From the NCBI GenBank assembly GCA_965263325.1, contig CBDHGY010000002.1:2046001-2110000 (forward strand): a stretch of 64,000 nucleotides of DNA, read 5' to 3'. Below, in pieces: positions 1 to 9,254 of the stretch (within the stretch, counting starts at the first letter, position 1; every line of letters starts with the position of its first letter). This stretch comes from CBDHGY01 sp965263325 (lineage in GTDB: Bacteria > Pseudomonadota > Alphaproteobacteria > Caulobacterales > Hyphomonadaceae). A program made the position numbers and the translations under genes. The notes under the pieces are model-generated. The model searched no databases and was not told the origin of the DNA. It worked only from the letters and a program-made list of their open reading frames with translations.

Positions 1-309
1 GTCGGATCTTCAGTCCTTCGCCCATCGTCGCGCGATTCCCTCGAGACGATTGCAGCCGTTTTGCGCCAACGAACAGGTCGTTTTTATGTTGTTGGCCATA
101 CCAGCGATACTGGCGATTTTGCCAAAAATATTGCACTCTCGGAAGCACGCGCAGCCTCCATAATAAAAACCCTTGGTTCAGAATACGGCATCGATACCGC
201 ACGTTTGCAGCCTATTGGCGTCGGGCCAGCTGCTCCGCTTGCATCGAACCAAAACGAGGCCGGCCGGCAATTGAACCGGCGAGTTGAGCTTGTTGAACGC
301 CTGAATTAG
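1..309 (+). CDS. OmpA-family C-terminal peptidoglycan-binding domain (5' part outside window)
   Basis: The frame is open from base 1, so the gene begins upstream; 102 residues are visible. They match the second half of the OmpA C-terminal fold: GHTSDTG, then LSEARA, IGVGPAAPLASN and the closing GRQLNRRVEL, which is the conserved NRRVE end of OmpA/MotB/Pal domains. Such domains bind peptidoglycan non-covalently in the periplasm. The N-terminal half, which would show whether this is a porin, a Pal-like lipoprotein or a sortilin-type protein, is missing. It is followed after 33 bases by a secreted DUF3617 protein on the same strand. Confidence 0.85.
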   Translation, partial: VGSSVLRPSSRDSLETIAAVLRQRTGRFYVVGHTSDTGDFAKNIALSEARAASIIKTLGSEYGIDTARLQPIGVGPAAPLASNQNEAGRQLNRRVELVERLN

Positions 310-342
310 TCACTCTCGAATACAATTTGCTGGAGGTTCATT

Positions 343-834
343 ATGAACAGAGAACTTACTATAGGAATTGCAGTCTTGTTTTTTGCCAGTCCGGTTATTG
401 CCCAAGAATCTATTTCGATCGAGCCGGGGCTTTGGACACACACCAACACCATGTCTGGCGCAGCTGAGATGGCTGGTGCTCCACCAATAACAATGCCTCC
501 ACGAACCACAACAAGCACCGAATGTGTAACGCCGGAAAACATCGAAATTACTCCCGAGCGGCTAATCCGGCAATTTCGAGAAGATGGCGATGGCGCTGGC
601 GATTGCCAATTGAATGATGTCATATTCGAAGGAAGAACTATGACATCTACTGTAAGGTGTATCGCCGATGGCATGTCTATGGCGGGTGACTATACATTCG
701 AAGTTGCCGAAGATGGGCAGTCTGCAAACGCAAATGTTGTGCTGAACGGAATCGCAGATGGGATGAACGTAACCTCAAACTTTGTCCTGCGCGGCGAGCT
801 GTCTCAGCCATGGCCATGTTTGAGTACTGAATGA
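343..834 (+). CDS. DUF3617-family secreted protein
   Basis: A 163-residue protein with a signal peptide (about residues 1-20, ending VIA before Gln) and then GLWTHTNTMSG, the GxWxxxxxM start typical of DUF3617. Four cysteines (in TECVTP, GDCQLN, VRCIAD and near the end in PWPC) suggest two disulfides in the periplasm. The mid-region CQLND followed by a GRTMTSTVRC strand fits the family. Function of the family is unknown. The start is the first ATG after the OmpA-type gene, with TGGAGG 8 bases upstream. It is tail-to-tail with the alpha-galactosidase. Confidence 0.8.
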   Translation: MNRELTIGIAVLFFASPVIAQESISIEPGLWTHTNTMSGAAEMAGAPPITMPPRTTTSTECVTPENIEITPERLIRQFREDGDGAGDCQLNDVIFEGRTMTSTVRCIADGMSMAGDYTFEVAEDGQSANANVVLNGIADGMNVTSNFVLRGELSQPWPCLSTE

Positions 835-890
835 AACAAAGATCCTGTTCGGGTCACCAACTAGCGAACAGTGGTCTGCCGCCCTTTGTT
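835..890. terminator. nested inverted repeat between convergent genes, possible terminator
   Basis: Two perfect 7-bp stems are nested: AACAAAG (835-841) pairs with CTTTGTT (884-890), and inside it CTGTTCG (845-851) pairs with CGAACAG (865-871). The element sits between the DUF3617 gene (+) and the alpha-galactosidase gene (-). It lacks a clean U-run, so intrinsic termination is only a guess; it may be a bidirectional end structure or a protein site. Confidence 0.4.
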
Positions 891-955
891 GAAAATTCCT
901 TCTCAAGCGTTCGATGCATCGGACGAGCTCAGTCTGTGAGCGTGATAGACGTGAG

Positions 956-3166
956 CTAAGTTTCTTTGCTTAAATGAAAGATCAGGCAAGACTCTGGGCG
1001 AACAAGTGGCAATTGCAAGCCATAGCTCGCCAGCGCCTCACCGGAAAATACGCTGCCAGCACCAAGCAAGTTCGCCGTATCGATGATCGAAGGCTGCGTA
1101 ATTGAGATATTTGTCGAGGGCCAAATGATCTTTGTACGGTAGCGTGCACTCTTATCCAGTCCCTGGAATTTAAGGCGTTCCGGCAGGATTTCTTTATGAC
1201 TGGAAAGCGTAGCACAAGAATATATGGCTTCAGATTTGTCGTTCGCGACGACACCCATTGCGTTCAAATAAGATGGCGTATCAATCCGATAAAACTCGCC
1301 TGAATGAACGAGCTGCCGATATTGTTTGTGCAAAGCGATTGCGCGCTTCAACACCCCCAGATCTTCAGGTGTTTCCTGTGACAGGTCCAGTTCTAGACCC
1401 ATATGACCGAATATTGCGGTCGAGGCTCGCATCGCCATTTCCAATGTGCGACCGGTAATATGGCAGACTTTCGGGCCGACATGTGAACCTGTGACGCTTA
1501 GCGGAAAAAAGTAACTTGCACCGCGCTGGATTGTTTGGCGTTCGAGCGCGTCGTTATTATCGGACGTCCAGATTCGATCAGTGCGGCGCAACACACCATA
1601 ATCAGCGCGGCCTCCACCAGAAGCACAGCTTTCGATTTCCAAATTGGGATGAGCGTCTCGGAGCTTTTGCATGAGAGCATAAACCGCGTGAGTTTGCTTA
1701 TGTATCACACCGCGCCCTGCACTACCGGGGTGGTGGACAACTCTATTCATGTCCCATTTAATGTAAGCGATATCGAGATCGGTGATGAGCTTGGTTATCT
1801 TGCCAAAGAGGTAATCGAACACCTCGCTCATTGTCAGGTTCAGGACATTCTGGTTTCTAAACGGTATCTGAGATACGCCGGGTGCTTCGAGAATCCAGTG
1901 AGGATGTGCTCGAAACAATTCACTATCCGGGTTGACCATTTCGGGTTCAAACCAAAGGCCGAACTCCATACCAAGATCTCTGACCCTTTTCGAAAAAGCT
2001 TCCAGCCCATTTGGGTAAACGTCTTTGGAAACGTCCCAATCACCCAGCCCAGCTGCATCGCTTCGGCGCTGTCCGAACCACCCATCATCCAACACGAACC
2101 GCTCTGCTCCGACGGTAGCAGCCAAATTTGCGAGCGAATTTAATTTGCTTTCCGAATGATCGAAATAGATTGCTTCCCAAGTGTTGAAATGCACCGGTCG
2201 TGTTCGACTTTTTGCCCGTCCGCCCATAACGACATTAGCGACATGGCTGTGAAACTGTTGGGAAAGATCATTCAGCCCCTCAGTTGATGATGCCGCATAC
2301 ATAACAGGGCTCGTATAACTCTCTCCGCGCAGAAGGGTGATTTCGTTTGGATGGAACAGCTCCCCCATCTGAACGAACGAGCGCCCGTCGGAAATCTTAT
2401 CGGCGCGAACTTGATTGTTTCCGCTCCAGCCTAAATGAAACCCGAGGGCCGGGCCGATTTCCTCAGTCGTGTGGGGCGTTAGTGCAATCAACCCGGGAAA
2501 ATTGTCATGGCTCGTGCGACCGCTCTTATTTTCTCGCACGTAGCTACCGTGAAATTTTGGAATCTTATTTGTTTGAAACTCGTTCGCCCAGCGTCCGCTA
2601 AATCCCATTAGAATGCTGAACTGCTGGTCAATCGGAACACAGAGAACTGAACACCAATGCACGGTTAGCTCATCATCACCTAAATTCTCAATTTTTGTGC
2701 TGAGTTCTAGCACGTGAGTTTCCGCATCCAGCTCAAAATGCGTCACCGCTCTTATTGCATTTACAGAGTCTTCGCACATAATTTGAAGGCTGTTTGTCGA
2801 GATTTGTTCAACCTCTTCGACAAGCAAAGAGGTGGCCCAATTTTGCCCTCGGCGATCGACGATTAGTCCACTAGGGGCTCCGATACCGGAGCCAAGTTCG
2901 TTGTAGAAAGATGACTCCAATACAATGTCCTCACCTCCAAACGCCCACTGCCGAGTTGAAAGAAGGGCAAGTTCGTCTGGCTCGGTATTCGCCAGAACTT
3001 CTCCGAAGTAGATTATTTGCGGTCGCGATCCTTTTGTCGCGCGCAGAATGACTTGGGATTTGGAACTTTGTAGGATAACGAAATCTGTCTTTTCTCCGCA
3101 TGCCAATTCAGACGTGACAATCTTTATACGTTGACTTGTGTTTTGTCCGTGTGACTCAGCACTCAT
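956..3166 (-). CDS. alpha-galactosidase, GH36
   Basis: A retaining alpha-galactosidase of about 736 residues with no signal peptide, so probably cytoplasmic. It would hydrolyse terminal alpha-1,6-galactosides such as melibiose or raffinose. GH36 motifs appear in order: FVLDDGWFG with the WDV segment, LWFEPEMVNPDS, YIKWDMNR (Asp about 472, nucleophile), ESCASGGGRADYG, and IWTSDNNDA (Asp about 536, acid/base). The N-terminal beta-sandwich and C-terminal beta-domain are both present. I start at 3166 because AAAGAG lies upstream; an in-frame ATG at 3238 would add 24 atypical residues. No transporter or sugar regulator adjoins it, so the substrate's entry route is not visible. Confidence 0.92.
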   Translation of the reverse strand: MSAESHGQNTSQRIKIVTSELACGEKTDFVILQSSKSQVILRATKGSRPQIIYFGEVLANTEPDELALLSTRQWAFGGEDIVLESSFYNELGSGIGAPSGLIVDRRGQNWATSLLVEEVEQISTNSLQIMCEDSVNAIRAVTHFELDAETHVLELSTKIENLGDDELTVHWCSVLCVPIDQQFSILMGFSGRWANEFQTNKIPKFHGSYVRENKSGRTSHDNFPGLIALTPHTTEEIGPALGFHLGWSGNNQVRADKISDGRSFVQMGELFHPNEITLLRGESYTSPVMYAASSTEGLNDLSQQFHSHVANVVMGGRAKSRTRPVHFNTWEAIYFDHSESKLNSLANLAATVGAERFVLDDGWFGQRRSDAAGLGDWDVSKDVYPNGLEAFSKRVRDLGMEFGLWFEPEMVNPDSELFRAHPHWILEAPGVSQIPFRNQNVLNLTMSEVFDYLFGKITKLITDLDIAYIKWDMNRVVHHPGSAGRGVIHKQTHAVYALMQKLRDAHPNLEIESCASGGGRADYGVLRRTDRIWTSDNNDALERQTIQRGASYFFPLSVTGSHVGPKVCHITGRTLEMAMRASTAIFGHMGLELDLSQETPEDLGVLKRAIALHKQYRQLVHSGEFYRIDTPSYLNAMGVVANDKSEAIYSCATLSSHKEILPERLKFQGLDKSARYRTKIIWPSTNISITQPSIIDTANLLGAGSVFSGEALASYGLQLPLVRPESCLIFHLSKET

Positions 3167-3405
3167 GATAAGCTCTTTTAATCGATAAGTTGTTTCAACG
3201 GGTCGACAAGGATCTGCGTTGGAATTAATTGTACGCATCGACCTGATCAGTAAAGGGTAGGGATTGGTCAGCTATGTGTGTCTTGGTCAAGAATTTTTGG
3301 CGATATGGCGTTAGTTATAAAAATTATCGGCAATGATATTTGATGTATCCAACTAGGCAGCGACGACAGTAAAACTTGACTCTGACTGAAAGACGCCGCT
3401 CCGCG

Positions 3406-5430
3406 CTAAAACGGCGCGCCGCCAATACTCCAGACAAAGAACAGCAATACTGCGGAGCAGATCCCGGCGCTTATTATGGCAATGACCGTACCGATTGGAG
3501 GGCGGTCGTTCATGTGGCTGAGCAACTTATAGACTGCGAAGATCGCCGCAATCAGTCCCGCAAGCACTATCCATCCACCGAAGGAGATAGATTGCGGCAC
3601 CCCAATTGGCAAGCTGGCCGGGTTTGTCGAGGCCATGCCCAATATAGTGGACAGCACCCAATAAACCCCGACAAGAACAAGCACAGCTCCTAGCCACGCC
3701 GCCCGGCGACCATTGCTAAGTGAAATTGTTTCGGTGCTATCTATTTTTCGTGCAACCCACCCCATTGGGAAGCCGAGAATCACCAGAAAAAGAGCCGCTG
3801 CGGCGAGGATCGATAAAACAGGATACTGTCCACTTTGAAGTTGTTTTGCAAAGTGAAAAGGAGCCTTGGTTTTACGAAGATTCACCAGAAAACTTGGAAC
3901 CGGTGTTTCGGCAGCGCAGCTTATATCAACATTGCTGCCGGGGTTTCGAACAAAATCGATGAGTATCTGCATGCCGCATCCATCGTTGCTGGAAAACAAT
4001 CCGCCATGTCCAGTGTTTGGAAATTCAACATAGGTATGATTTTGAAGCCGGGGCTTTGCAAATTCCGCATAATAGGGAGGCGTGATCGGATCGATCGTAC
4101 CTGCCACGAGAAGAATGGGTATGTCGGTCAAAAACGCTTTTGCTGATGGGTCTGGATCATCCTGAAAATACTCTTCGCACCCATCATAGAAATGCACTGT
4201 TTGCATCCAGCCGCTAATCTGAGCATCCGTCTCATAAGGTGGAACAGGCCCTTTCGGAACTTCCCGAAATCCACTGCGGCAATTGATTGTCAGCGACATC
4301 CCACGGCCAAAAATATGATCGATATTATAGCTGAGCACGTTCACATATTCTCGGAACGTCTCCTCATCGCGCGTTTCAAGAACATGCAGCAATGCAGGAA
4401 GATCTGCGTAAATACCGCGACTATATAATGCTTGGAAAACGGCGTTGGCAGCAAGTTCCCCGTCGATAAATAGCTTACCGTTCGATGCTTTGGACAGGCT
4501 AAGACCTTCCAGAACTAGCGGATCGGCATCGTAGGTCTTTATCGCCTCGAGAAAACGCCCTCCGAGATCATCGTACTTTGCCGCACAATTCTTGTCAGCA
4601 GCACACATCTCGGTAACGCCGTTTAGTGCCGACATAAAACCCGAGGCAAATAGTGACTTTAGGTTTTTGGTCGAATAGCCCAACGGTACAATACTATCCA
4701 GGATAGCGGCGTCTACGCCATTTGGGTCTACTTGTATTGCCGCTTGAGCGAGTTCAGTACCATAAGAAATCCCGAACAGGGTCCAGGTGTCGTATCCCAG
4801 AGCAAGCCGAATATCGCGAACGTCGAGCGCATTCTGCCAGTTCGTATATCCTTCCAGCGAAATACCGCGGCGCTCAGCTGTCGCAAAGCACGCTGCGATT
4901 TCGTCTTTGAATTTGTCCAACCCGTCCGGTGTTGACCGAACACCATACTGGTAAGGCAAGGGGATGGCGCGGCAAATATTACCTTCTGAAAAACCTGTTC
5001 CGCGTTGATCAAAAAAGATCACATCGGCCGTCTCGCGGATTCTCGCAGCTATACCTTTATCGTAAGCTTGGATACGTCCACTACCCAAGGACTCGCCGCC
5101 CGGACCGCCCGTTAAGCGCATCAGCGCGCGGCTTTGGCCTTCTTCTGTGCTCGCGCGCCCCTGCAGAACGCTGAGTTTGATAAGCCGAGATTCAGGATTT
5201 GTGCGATCTTCTGGTACCAGAACATATCCGCAGCGAAATGCTTCGGTGTCATATTCGAATGAGATTGAAAACGGGCATACATGCTCAACGAACTCAGGTT
5301 CGAAACTTGCCCAAACCGGGTCAATTACATCGCTCTGAATTCGTGTATTTTCATCAGGCTGCGCACTCGCAAGGCTAGTTAGAAGCAGGGCTATCAAGGA
5401 GCCCGTCAAAGTTGCAGCCAGCCTGTGCAT
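3406..5430 (-). CDS. secreted alpha/beta-hydrolase (TAP-like, S33 type) with C-terminal membrane domain
   Basis: A protein of about 674 residues. A signal peptide precedes an alpha/beta-hydrolase domain of the prolyl-aminopeptidase/tripeptidyl-aminopeptidase group. GGPGG forms the oxyanion region, DQRGTGFS follows, the nucleophile elbow is GISYG (Ser about 222), the Asp is in GTIDPITPP (about 447) and the His in NTGHGG (about 475). Unlike most TAP-type enzymes it continues with four hydrophobic helices over roughly the last 140 residues, which would anchor it in the inner membrane with the catalytic domain outside. Start 5430 is supported by GGAGG 8 bases upstream; the ATG at 5451 lacks one. 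Likely a periplasmic aminopeptidase or esterase. Confidence 0.88.
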   Translation of the reverse strand: MHRLAATLTGSLIALLLTSLASAQPDENTRIQSDVIDPVWASFEPEFVEHVCPFSISFEYDTEAFRCGYVLVPEDRTNPESRLIKLSVLQGRASTEEGQSRALMRLTGGPGGESLGSGRIQAYDKGIAARIRETADVIFFDQRGTGFSEGNICRAIPLPYQYGVRSTPDGLDKFKDEIAACFATAERRGISLEGYTNWQNALDVRDIRLALGYDTWTLFGISYGTELAQAAIQVDPNGVDAAILDSIVPLGYSTKNLKSLFASGFMSALNGVTEMCAADKNCAAKYDDLGGRFLEAIKTYDADPLVLEGLSLSKASNGKLFIDGELAANAVFQALYSRGIYADLPALLHVLETRDEETFREYVNVLSYNIDHIFGRGMSLTINCRSGFREVPKGPVPPYETDAQISGWMQTVHFYDGCEEYFQDDPDPSAKAFLTDIPILLVAGTIDPITPPYYAEFAKPRLQNHTYVEFPNTGHGGLFSSNDGCGMQILIDFVRNPGSNVDISCAAETPVPSFLVNLRKTKAPFHFAKQLQSGQYPVLSILAAAALFLVILGFPMGWVARKIDSTETISLSNGRRAAWLGAVLVLVGVYWVLSTILGMASTNPASLPIGVPQSISFGGWIVLAGLIAAIFAVYKLLSHMNDRPPIGTVIAIISAGICSAVLLFFVWSIGGAPF

Positions 5431-5625
5431 TGTAAGTCCTCCCAACTTCACATCCCCAATAAGTGTTGGTTACACCCCAAATGCAATGACATCAAACTCA
5501 GCAGTGAGAACAATAGAGCTATCGCTATTCGACCGATCACCCGCGGATCAGACAAAATTACGTTTAGCTTTGAAGGGTGGCTCCTATTCTCTTGCCGCGC
5601 TATCGCAAGAAGATAGTATAAGCGA

Positions 5626-6312
5626 ATGTCCTATTCGCTTCCTTCCATTTCCGTTCCAACACTTCCCACCTACGATGGCGAGGAGTTTCCGGTTGGACGT
5701 ATATTCTGTATCGGCAAAAACTATGCAGGCCATGTGCACGAAATGGGTGGGACGGTAAAAACAAATCCGCCGGTATTCTTTATCAAACATGCGGATGCGG
5801 TGATCTGCCCGAGTATCGAAGCACCTGAAGTAAAGTATCCGCCGCGCTCGGAAAGCCTGCATTTTGAAGGCGAACTGGTGATGGCGCTTGGCTCCGGCGG
5901 ACGCGACATTCCAGAATCTGAAGCGCTCGCACATGTCTGGGGCGTTGCGCTCGGCTGTGACATGACACGCCGGGACCTGCAGAACACCGCGAAGGAGCGG
6001 CGCGGGCCATGGGCGCTCTCAAAAAGTTTTGACCATGGTGCTGTGATCGGGCGATTGCAAAATGGTGCCGCGATGTCGGGCGATGTTTCCTATACGCTTT
6101 CTGTCAACGGCGCGGTTCGGCAATCGGCTGTGGTGCGGGATATGATTGTATCTCCAGCGCAGATAATTGCAGAGCTCTCAACTTATCTTACGCTCAAAGC
6201 GGGAGATATTATTTTCACAGGTACGCCAGAAGGGGTGGGAGAAGTTGTTCGGAATGACAAAGTGTCGATGCGAAGTCAGTCCCTGCCTGATCTGGATTTT
6301 GTGATCACTTAA
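5626..6312 (+). CDS. fumarylacetoacetate hydrolase family protein
   Basis: A 228-residue FAH-fold enzyme. It opens with the family pattern IFCIGKNYAGHVHEMG and carries the metal ligands Glu81 and Glu83 (FEGELVMALG) and Asp112 (CDMTRRDLQ); TGTPEGVG near the C-terminus is also diagnostic. Members act on acylpyruvates, oxaloacetate or fumarylacetoacetate in the cytoplasm with Mg or Mn. The size resembles acylpyruvase/oxaloacetate-tautomerase types rather than true FAH, but the substrate cannot be fixed. rluE follows 16 bases downstream, so the two are probably cotranscribed. Confidence 0.88.
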   Translation: MSYSLPSISVPTLPTYDGEEFPVGRIFCIGKNYAGHVHEMGGTVKTNPPVFFIKHADAVICPSIEAPEVKYPPRSESLHFEGELVMALGSGGRDIPESEALAHVWGVALGCDMTRRDLQNTAKERRGPWALSKSFDHGAVIGRLQNGAAMSGDVSYTLSVNGAVRQSAVVRDMIVSPAQIIAELSTYLTLKAGDIIFTGTPEGVGEVVRNDKVSMRSQSLPDLDFVIT

Positions 6313-6328
6313 AGGCTTTACGCGCACA

Positions 6329-6874
6329 ATGACGCTTATCTTGTTCAACAAACCCTATGGAGTGCTTTCACAGTTCACAGATAAGGGGACCGCTGGTTCA
6401 AAGCGGCCAACGCTTTCTGAATTTGTCGACGTCCCGAATGTTTACGCCGCCGGGCGCCTCGACAAAGACAGCGAAGGCCTTCTTGTTTTGACTGATGATG
6501 GCAATCTGCAAGCGCGTATCTCTAGCCCAAAGTATAAGACTGAGAAAACTTATCTCGTCCAAGTGGAAGGCGAACCAGACTCGGCCGCGCTAGAAAAGCT
6601 CCGGGGCGGCGTAGAGCTGAAAGATGGGATGACGCGGCCTGCCAAGACGCAGCAGATTGATGAACCAGACTGGCTCTGGCCGCGCGACCCGCCGATCCGC
6701 GTGCGCAAAAGCGTGCCAGATAGCTGGCTGGAACTCACGATAACTGAAGGCCGCAACCGGCAAGTCCGCCGCATGACTGCTGCCGTTGGGTATCCGACCC
6801 TTCGCCTTATTCGCTATAGCGTTGGCAATTGGACGCTGGACGGATTGGCAAGCAGGGAGTGGCGCGAAGTCTAG
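6329..6874 (+). CDS. rluE: 23S rRNA pseudouridine synthase, RluE type
   Basis: A 181-residue RsuA-family pseudouridine synthase without the N-terminal S4 domain, as is usual for RluE, which modifies U2457 of 23S rRNA. LFNKPYGVLSQF, the catalytic GRLDKDSEGLL (Asp45), KTYLVQVEG and the basic RNRQVRRM motif are all present. It follows the FAH gene closely. Its TAG stop interlocks with the stop of the convergent rlmN in the shared four bases CTAG. Both neighbours modify 23S rRNA. Confidence 0.9.
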   Translation: MTLILFNKPYGVLSQFTDKGTAGSKRPTLSEFVDVPNVYAAGRLDKDSEGLLVLTDDGNLQARISSPKYKTEKTYLVQVEGEPDSAALEKLRGGVELKDGMTRPAKTQQIDEPDWLWPRDPPIRVRKSVPDSWLELTITEGRNRQVRRMTAAVGYPTLRLIRYSVGNWTLDGLASREWREV

Positions 6875-8037
6875 TCTGTTTCTCGCGCAGCGAGGCGCCG
6901 CTTCTCCGCTGCTGAGACTTTCACGCTCTCTGAGCGCAGCTGTCCGCAGGCGGCGAAGATATCCCGTCCGCGCGGCGTTCGAATCGGCGCCGCGTAACCA
7001 GCCCGGTTCACGATCTTCGCGAAAGCTTCGATTTGTTCCCAGTCGGAGCATTCATAAGGTGCGCTCGGCCAAGGATTGAAGGGGATAAGATTGATCTTCG
7101 ACGGCACACCGCGCAATAACTTTACGAGGTCTTTCGCTTCCGCAATTGTATCGTTTACACCTTTCAGCATCACATATTCGAACGTGACGCGTTTCGAATT
7201 CCCAAGGTCGGGATAAGCGCGAATGGCCTCGAACAGGGTTTGCAGATCGTACTTGCGGTTGATCGGCACGATTTCATCGCGAAGATCATCTCTCACCGCA
7301 TGGAGCGAAATTGCGAGCATCGCGCCAGTACGCTCACCGAGCTCCGGAATTTTTGGTGCAACCCCCGCCGTCGACACTGTAATCCGGCGGCGACCTATAG
7401 ACATACCTTCTGGGTCGCTGATCGTGTCGATCGCTTCTGCGACATTGTCGAGATTATAAAGCGGCTCGCCCATGCCCATAAACACGATGTTCGCCAGTTC
7501 GCGCTGATCTTTTTGCGCTGGATGCTCTTGCAAGCCGTCGCGCGCAATCAAAACCTGCATTGTGATTTCCTGGGCGGTCAGATTGCGCACCAGTCGTTGT
7601 GTGCCCGTGTGGCAGAAAGTGCAATTCAGTGTACAGCCGACTTGAGACGACACGCAGAGTGCGCCAGATTTTGCAACGGCCGGAATAAAAACCGACTCGC
7701 CCTCGATGCCAGGAGCAAATTCCGTCAGCCATTTTTGCGTCCCATCCACTGAGACAAGGTGTTCGCTGATCTTAGGTCGGTCGAGCGTGTAACGCTCCGA
7801 CAATTTTGCACGAAGCTCTTTCGAAATATTTGTCATCTCTTCGAATGACACGACACCAAATGCATGCGCCCAACCTCGAATTTGGACAGCGCGCATTTTT
7901 GCTTTCTTTTGATCGAGCCCCATTCCTTCAAGCTCACGCCGAAGCGCGGACATAGAAAGCCCTGCAAGGGATTGTTTCACTGCTGGCTTTTCCGGCCGGC
8001 GCGTTAGATCAAGCTCTGTTCGCATGCGGAGCGCCAT
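6871..8037 (-). CDS. rlmN: dual-specificity 23S rRNA/tRNA adenine-C2 methyltransferase RlmN
   Basis: A 388-residue radical-SAM enzyme that methylates C2 of A2503 in 23S rRNA and A37 in some tRNAs. The cluster motif is C135-x3-C139-x2-C142 inside QVGCTLNCTFCHTG. GMGEPL, the VSTAG stretch and a C-terminal Cys in IFAACGQL, the methyl-carrying cysteine, are present, so the enzyme looks complete. An alternative start is Met5. It converges on rluE with a 4-base overlap. Confidence 0.95.
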   Translation of the reverse strand: MALRMRTELDLTRRPEKPAVKQSLAGLSMSALRRELEGMGLDQKKAKMRAVQIRGWAHAFGVVSFEEMTNISKELRAKLSERYTLDRPKISEHLVSVDGTQKWLTEFAPGIEGESVFIPAVAKSGALCVSSQVGCTLNCTFCHTGTQRLVRNLTAQEITMQVLIARDGLQEHPAQKDQRELANIVFMGMGEPLYNLDNVAEAIDTISDPEGMSIGRRRITVSTAGVAPKIPELGERTGAMLAISLHAVRDDLRDEIVPINRKYDLQTLFEAIRAYPDLGNSKRVTFEYVMLKGVNDTIAEAKDLVKLLRGVPSKINLIPFNPWPSAPYECSDWEQIEAFAKIVNRAGYAAPIRTPRGRDIFAACGQLRSESVKVSAAEKRRLAARETD

Positions 8038-8081
8038 AGCATGGAAGTTTACCCGCCGCTACGCTTTGCTCATACTGGGCT

Positions 8082-8582
8082 TTAACCGCATTGGCGCGCG
8101 GCGCGGTCAATCGCGTCTGACGAACCAGACAGGCTGAAATGATAAGTAACTTGAGTGTTGCGCTCAGAGACGGCTTCAACACGTAGTTCACGGCCACGCT
8201 TCAGGGCACGGACAAGCTTTGGATCATCTTCATCGTGCGCAAAAACTTCGCGTTCCACGCCAAACATCGTCCAGGATGAGCGCCCAATGCGCGCTTTGGA
8301 TGGCAGGTCCTCACGCAATTTGTAACCGACTTTCATACTTGGCTGCGCGCGGGCTGCGCCTGATTCCCAATTCGTTACATAAAACCAGACATCTCCATGA
8401 TCGGCAGACTTTGGGGCCTTGTCTGTGGCTGAGGTCGCGGCGTAACAAATTGTATCGCCGTCAACATTTTCCTGCCAAACCGACCAATCTTTTCGCGTAT
8501 AGATCAGCTCTGGGGATGCTATCGCTGGCAGCGCGAAAGAACATACCGCCAGCATGCCTGTGAGGAAAAACCGCAAACTCAT
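8082..8582 (-). CDS. invasion-associated locus B (IalB) family protein
   Basis: A 166-residue secreted protein. The signal peptide ends around AIAS; the mature part begins with a DWSVWQENVDGDTICYAA segment, which is the IalB pattern of a W-x-V motif followed by a Cys near a charged loop, and a second Cys lies at the C-terminus (RQCG). IalB-family proteins are periplasmic or outer-membrane proteins of alphaproteobacteria; the name comes from Bartonella and no invasion role should be inferred here. It is divergent from irr. Confidence 0.75.
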   Translation of the reverse strand: MSLRFFLTGMLAVCSFALPAIASPELIYTRKDWSVWQENVDGDTICYAATSATDKAPKSADHGDVWFYVTNWESGAARAQPSMKVGYKLREDLPSKARIGRSSWTMFGVEREVFAHDEDDPKLVRALKRGRELRVEAVSERNTQVTYHFSLSGSSDAIDRAARQCG

Positions 8583-8593
8583 GTGAAGCTCCG

Positions 8594-8607
8594 AACCAAG
8601 TTTGGTT
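8594..8607. promoter_or_regulatory. perfect palindrome upstream of the IalB-like gene
   Basis: AACCAA-GT-TTGGTT is a perfect 6-bp inverted repeat 12 bases upstream of the IalB-like start codon and inside the irr divergent region. It would overlap the leader of the minus-strand transcript, so it may be an operator or a small leader hairpin. No family assignment is possible. Confidence 0.35.
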
Positions 8608-8740
8608 AATGTTTACACCACAAGGTATGAACGGACTATATATAGCGCCGAAGCAACAAGATTACGTCAATTACAGCGATTATTGCCAACTGCATCAAAC
8701 TTGCTTGCAGAAGGCAAATTGCGAGACTAAATTGAAATCA

Positions 8741-9145
8741 ATGCAGAAATACGATCCAAAAACTGTGCTTGATAAGACGGGCCTGCGCACAACGCGCCAG
8801 CGCCGTACAATCGCTCAGCTTTTGTTTGCAGATGGTGAGAACCGGCACGTCACAGCAGAATGGGTTGCAGAGGCGCTCCGCTTGCAGGGCATCCAGTTTG
8901 CGCTCGGCACAGTGTACAACACGCTGCACAGCTTCGTTGAAGCAGGATTGCTGCGGGAAGTGAACGGTGTTGAAAAGGGCGTGATTGTGTTTGACACTAA
9001 TACGAGCGATCACCATCATTTCTATGATGAGCCGAACAAAACTCTGATCGACATCCCGCAGGGAAGCATCGATATCTCGAACCTGCCTGATGCCCCGGAA
9101 GGCAAGTCCATTTCTGGGTATGATGTAATAATACGTCTTAAGTAA
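8741..9145 (+). CDS. irr: Fur-family iron response regulator, Irr-like
   Basis: A Fur-superfamily repressor of about 134 residues. The winged helix contains GLRTTRQRRTIAQLL and GTVYNTLHSFVEAGLLREV, and the metal region is SDHHHFYDE. Overall pattern and length resemble alphaproteobacterial Irr, which represses or activates iron and heme genes and is inactivated by heme; PerR-like function is the main alternative. An in-frame ATG at 8609 exists, but 8741 leaves a normal divergent promoter and removes a 44-residue tail unlike the family. The convergent katG carries an Irr-type box, which supports the call. Confidence 0.82.
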   Translation: MQKYDPKTVLDKTGLRTTRQRRTIAQLLFADGENRHVTAEWVAEALRLQGIQFALGTVYNTLHSFVEAGLLREVNGVEKGVIVFDTNTSDHHHFYDEPNKTLIDIPQGSIDISNLPDAPEGKSISGYDVIIRLK

Positions 9146-9196
9146 GCAATTCGAATTTCCGCTAGGTCTAGTAAGAAATTCGCACTGTTTAATGTG

Positions 9197-9236
9197 AAAA
9201 CGGCGCTCCGGGATATCCGAAGCGCCGCTTTCTTTT
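9197..9236. terminator. bidirectional terminator between irr and katG
   Basis: A stem of CGGCGCT (9201-9207) and AGCGCCG (9221-9227) is flanked by AAAA on the left and CTTTCTTTT on the right. It can therefore act as an intrinsic terminator for both converging genes. Confidence 0.75.
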
Positions 9237-9254
9237 CAGGCCGTTTGAAGCGAT

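Noticed and set aside
1535..2143. Plus-strand open frame inside the alpha-galactosidase gene
   Set aside because: Shadow of the GH36 catalytic region; no ribosome-binding site or family similarity.
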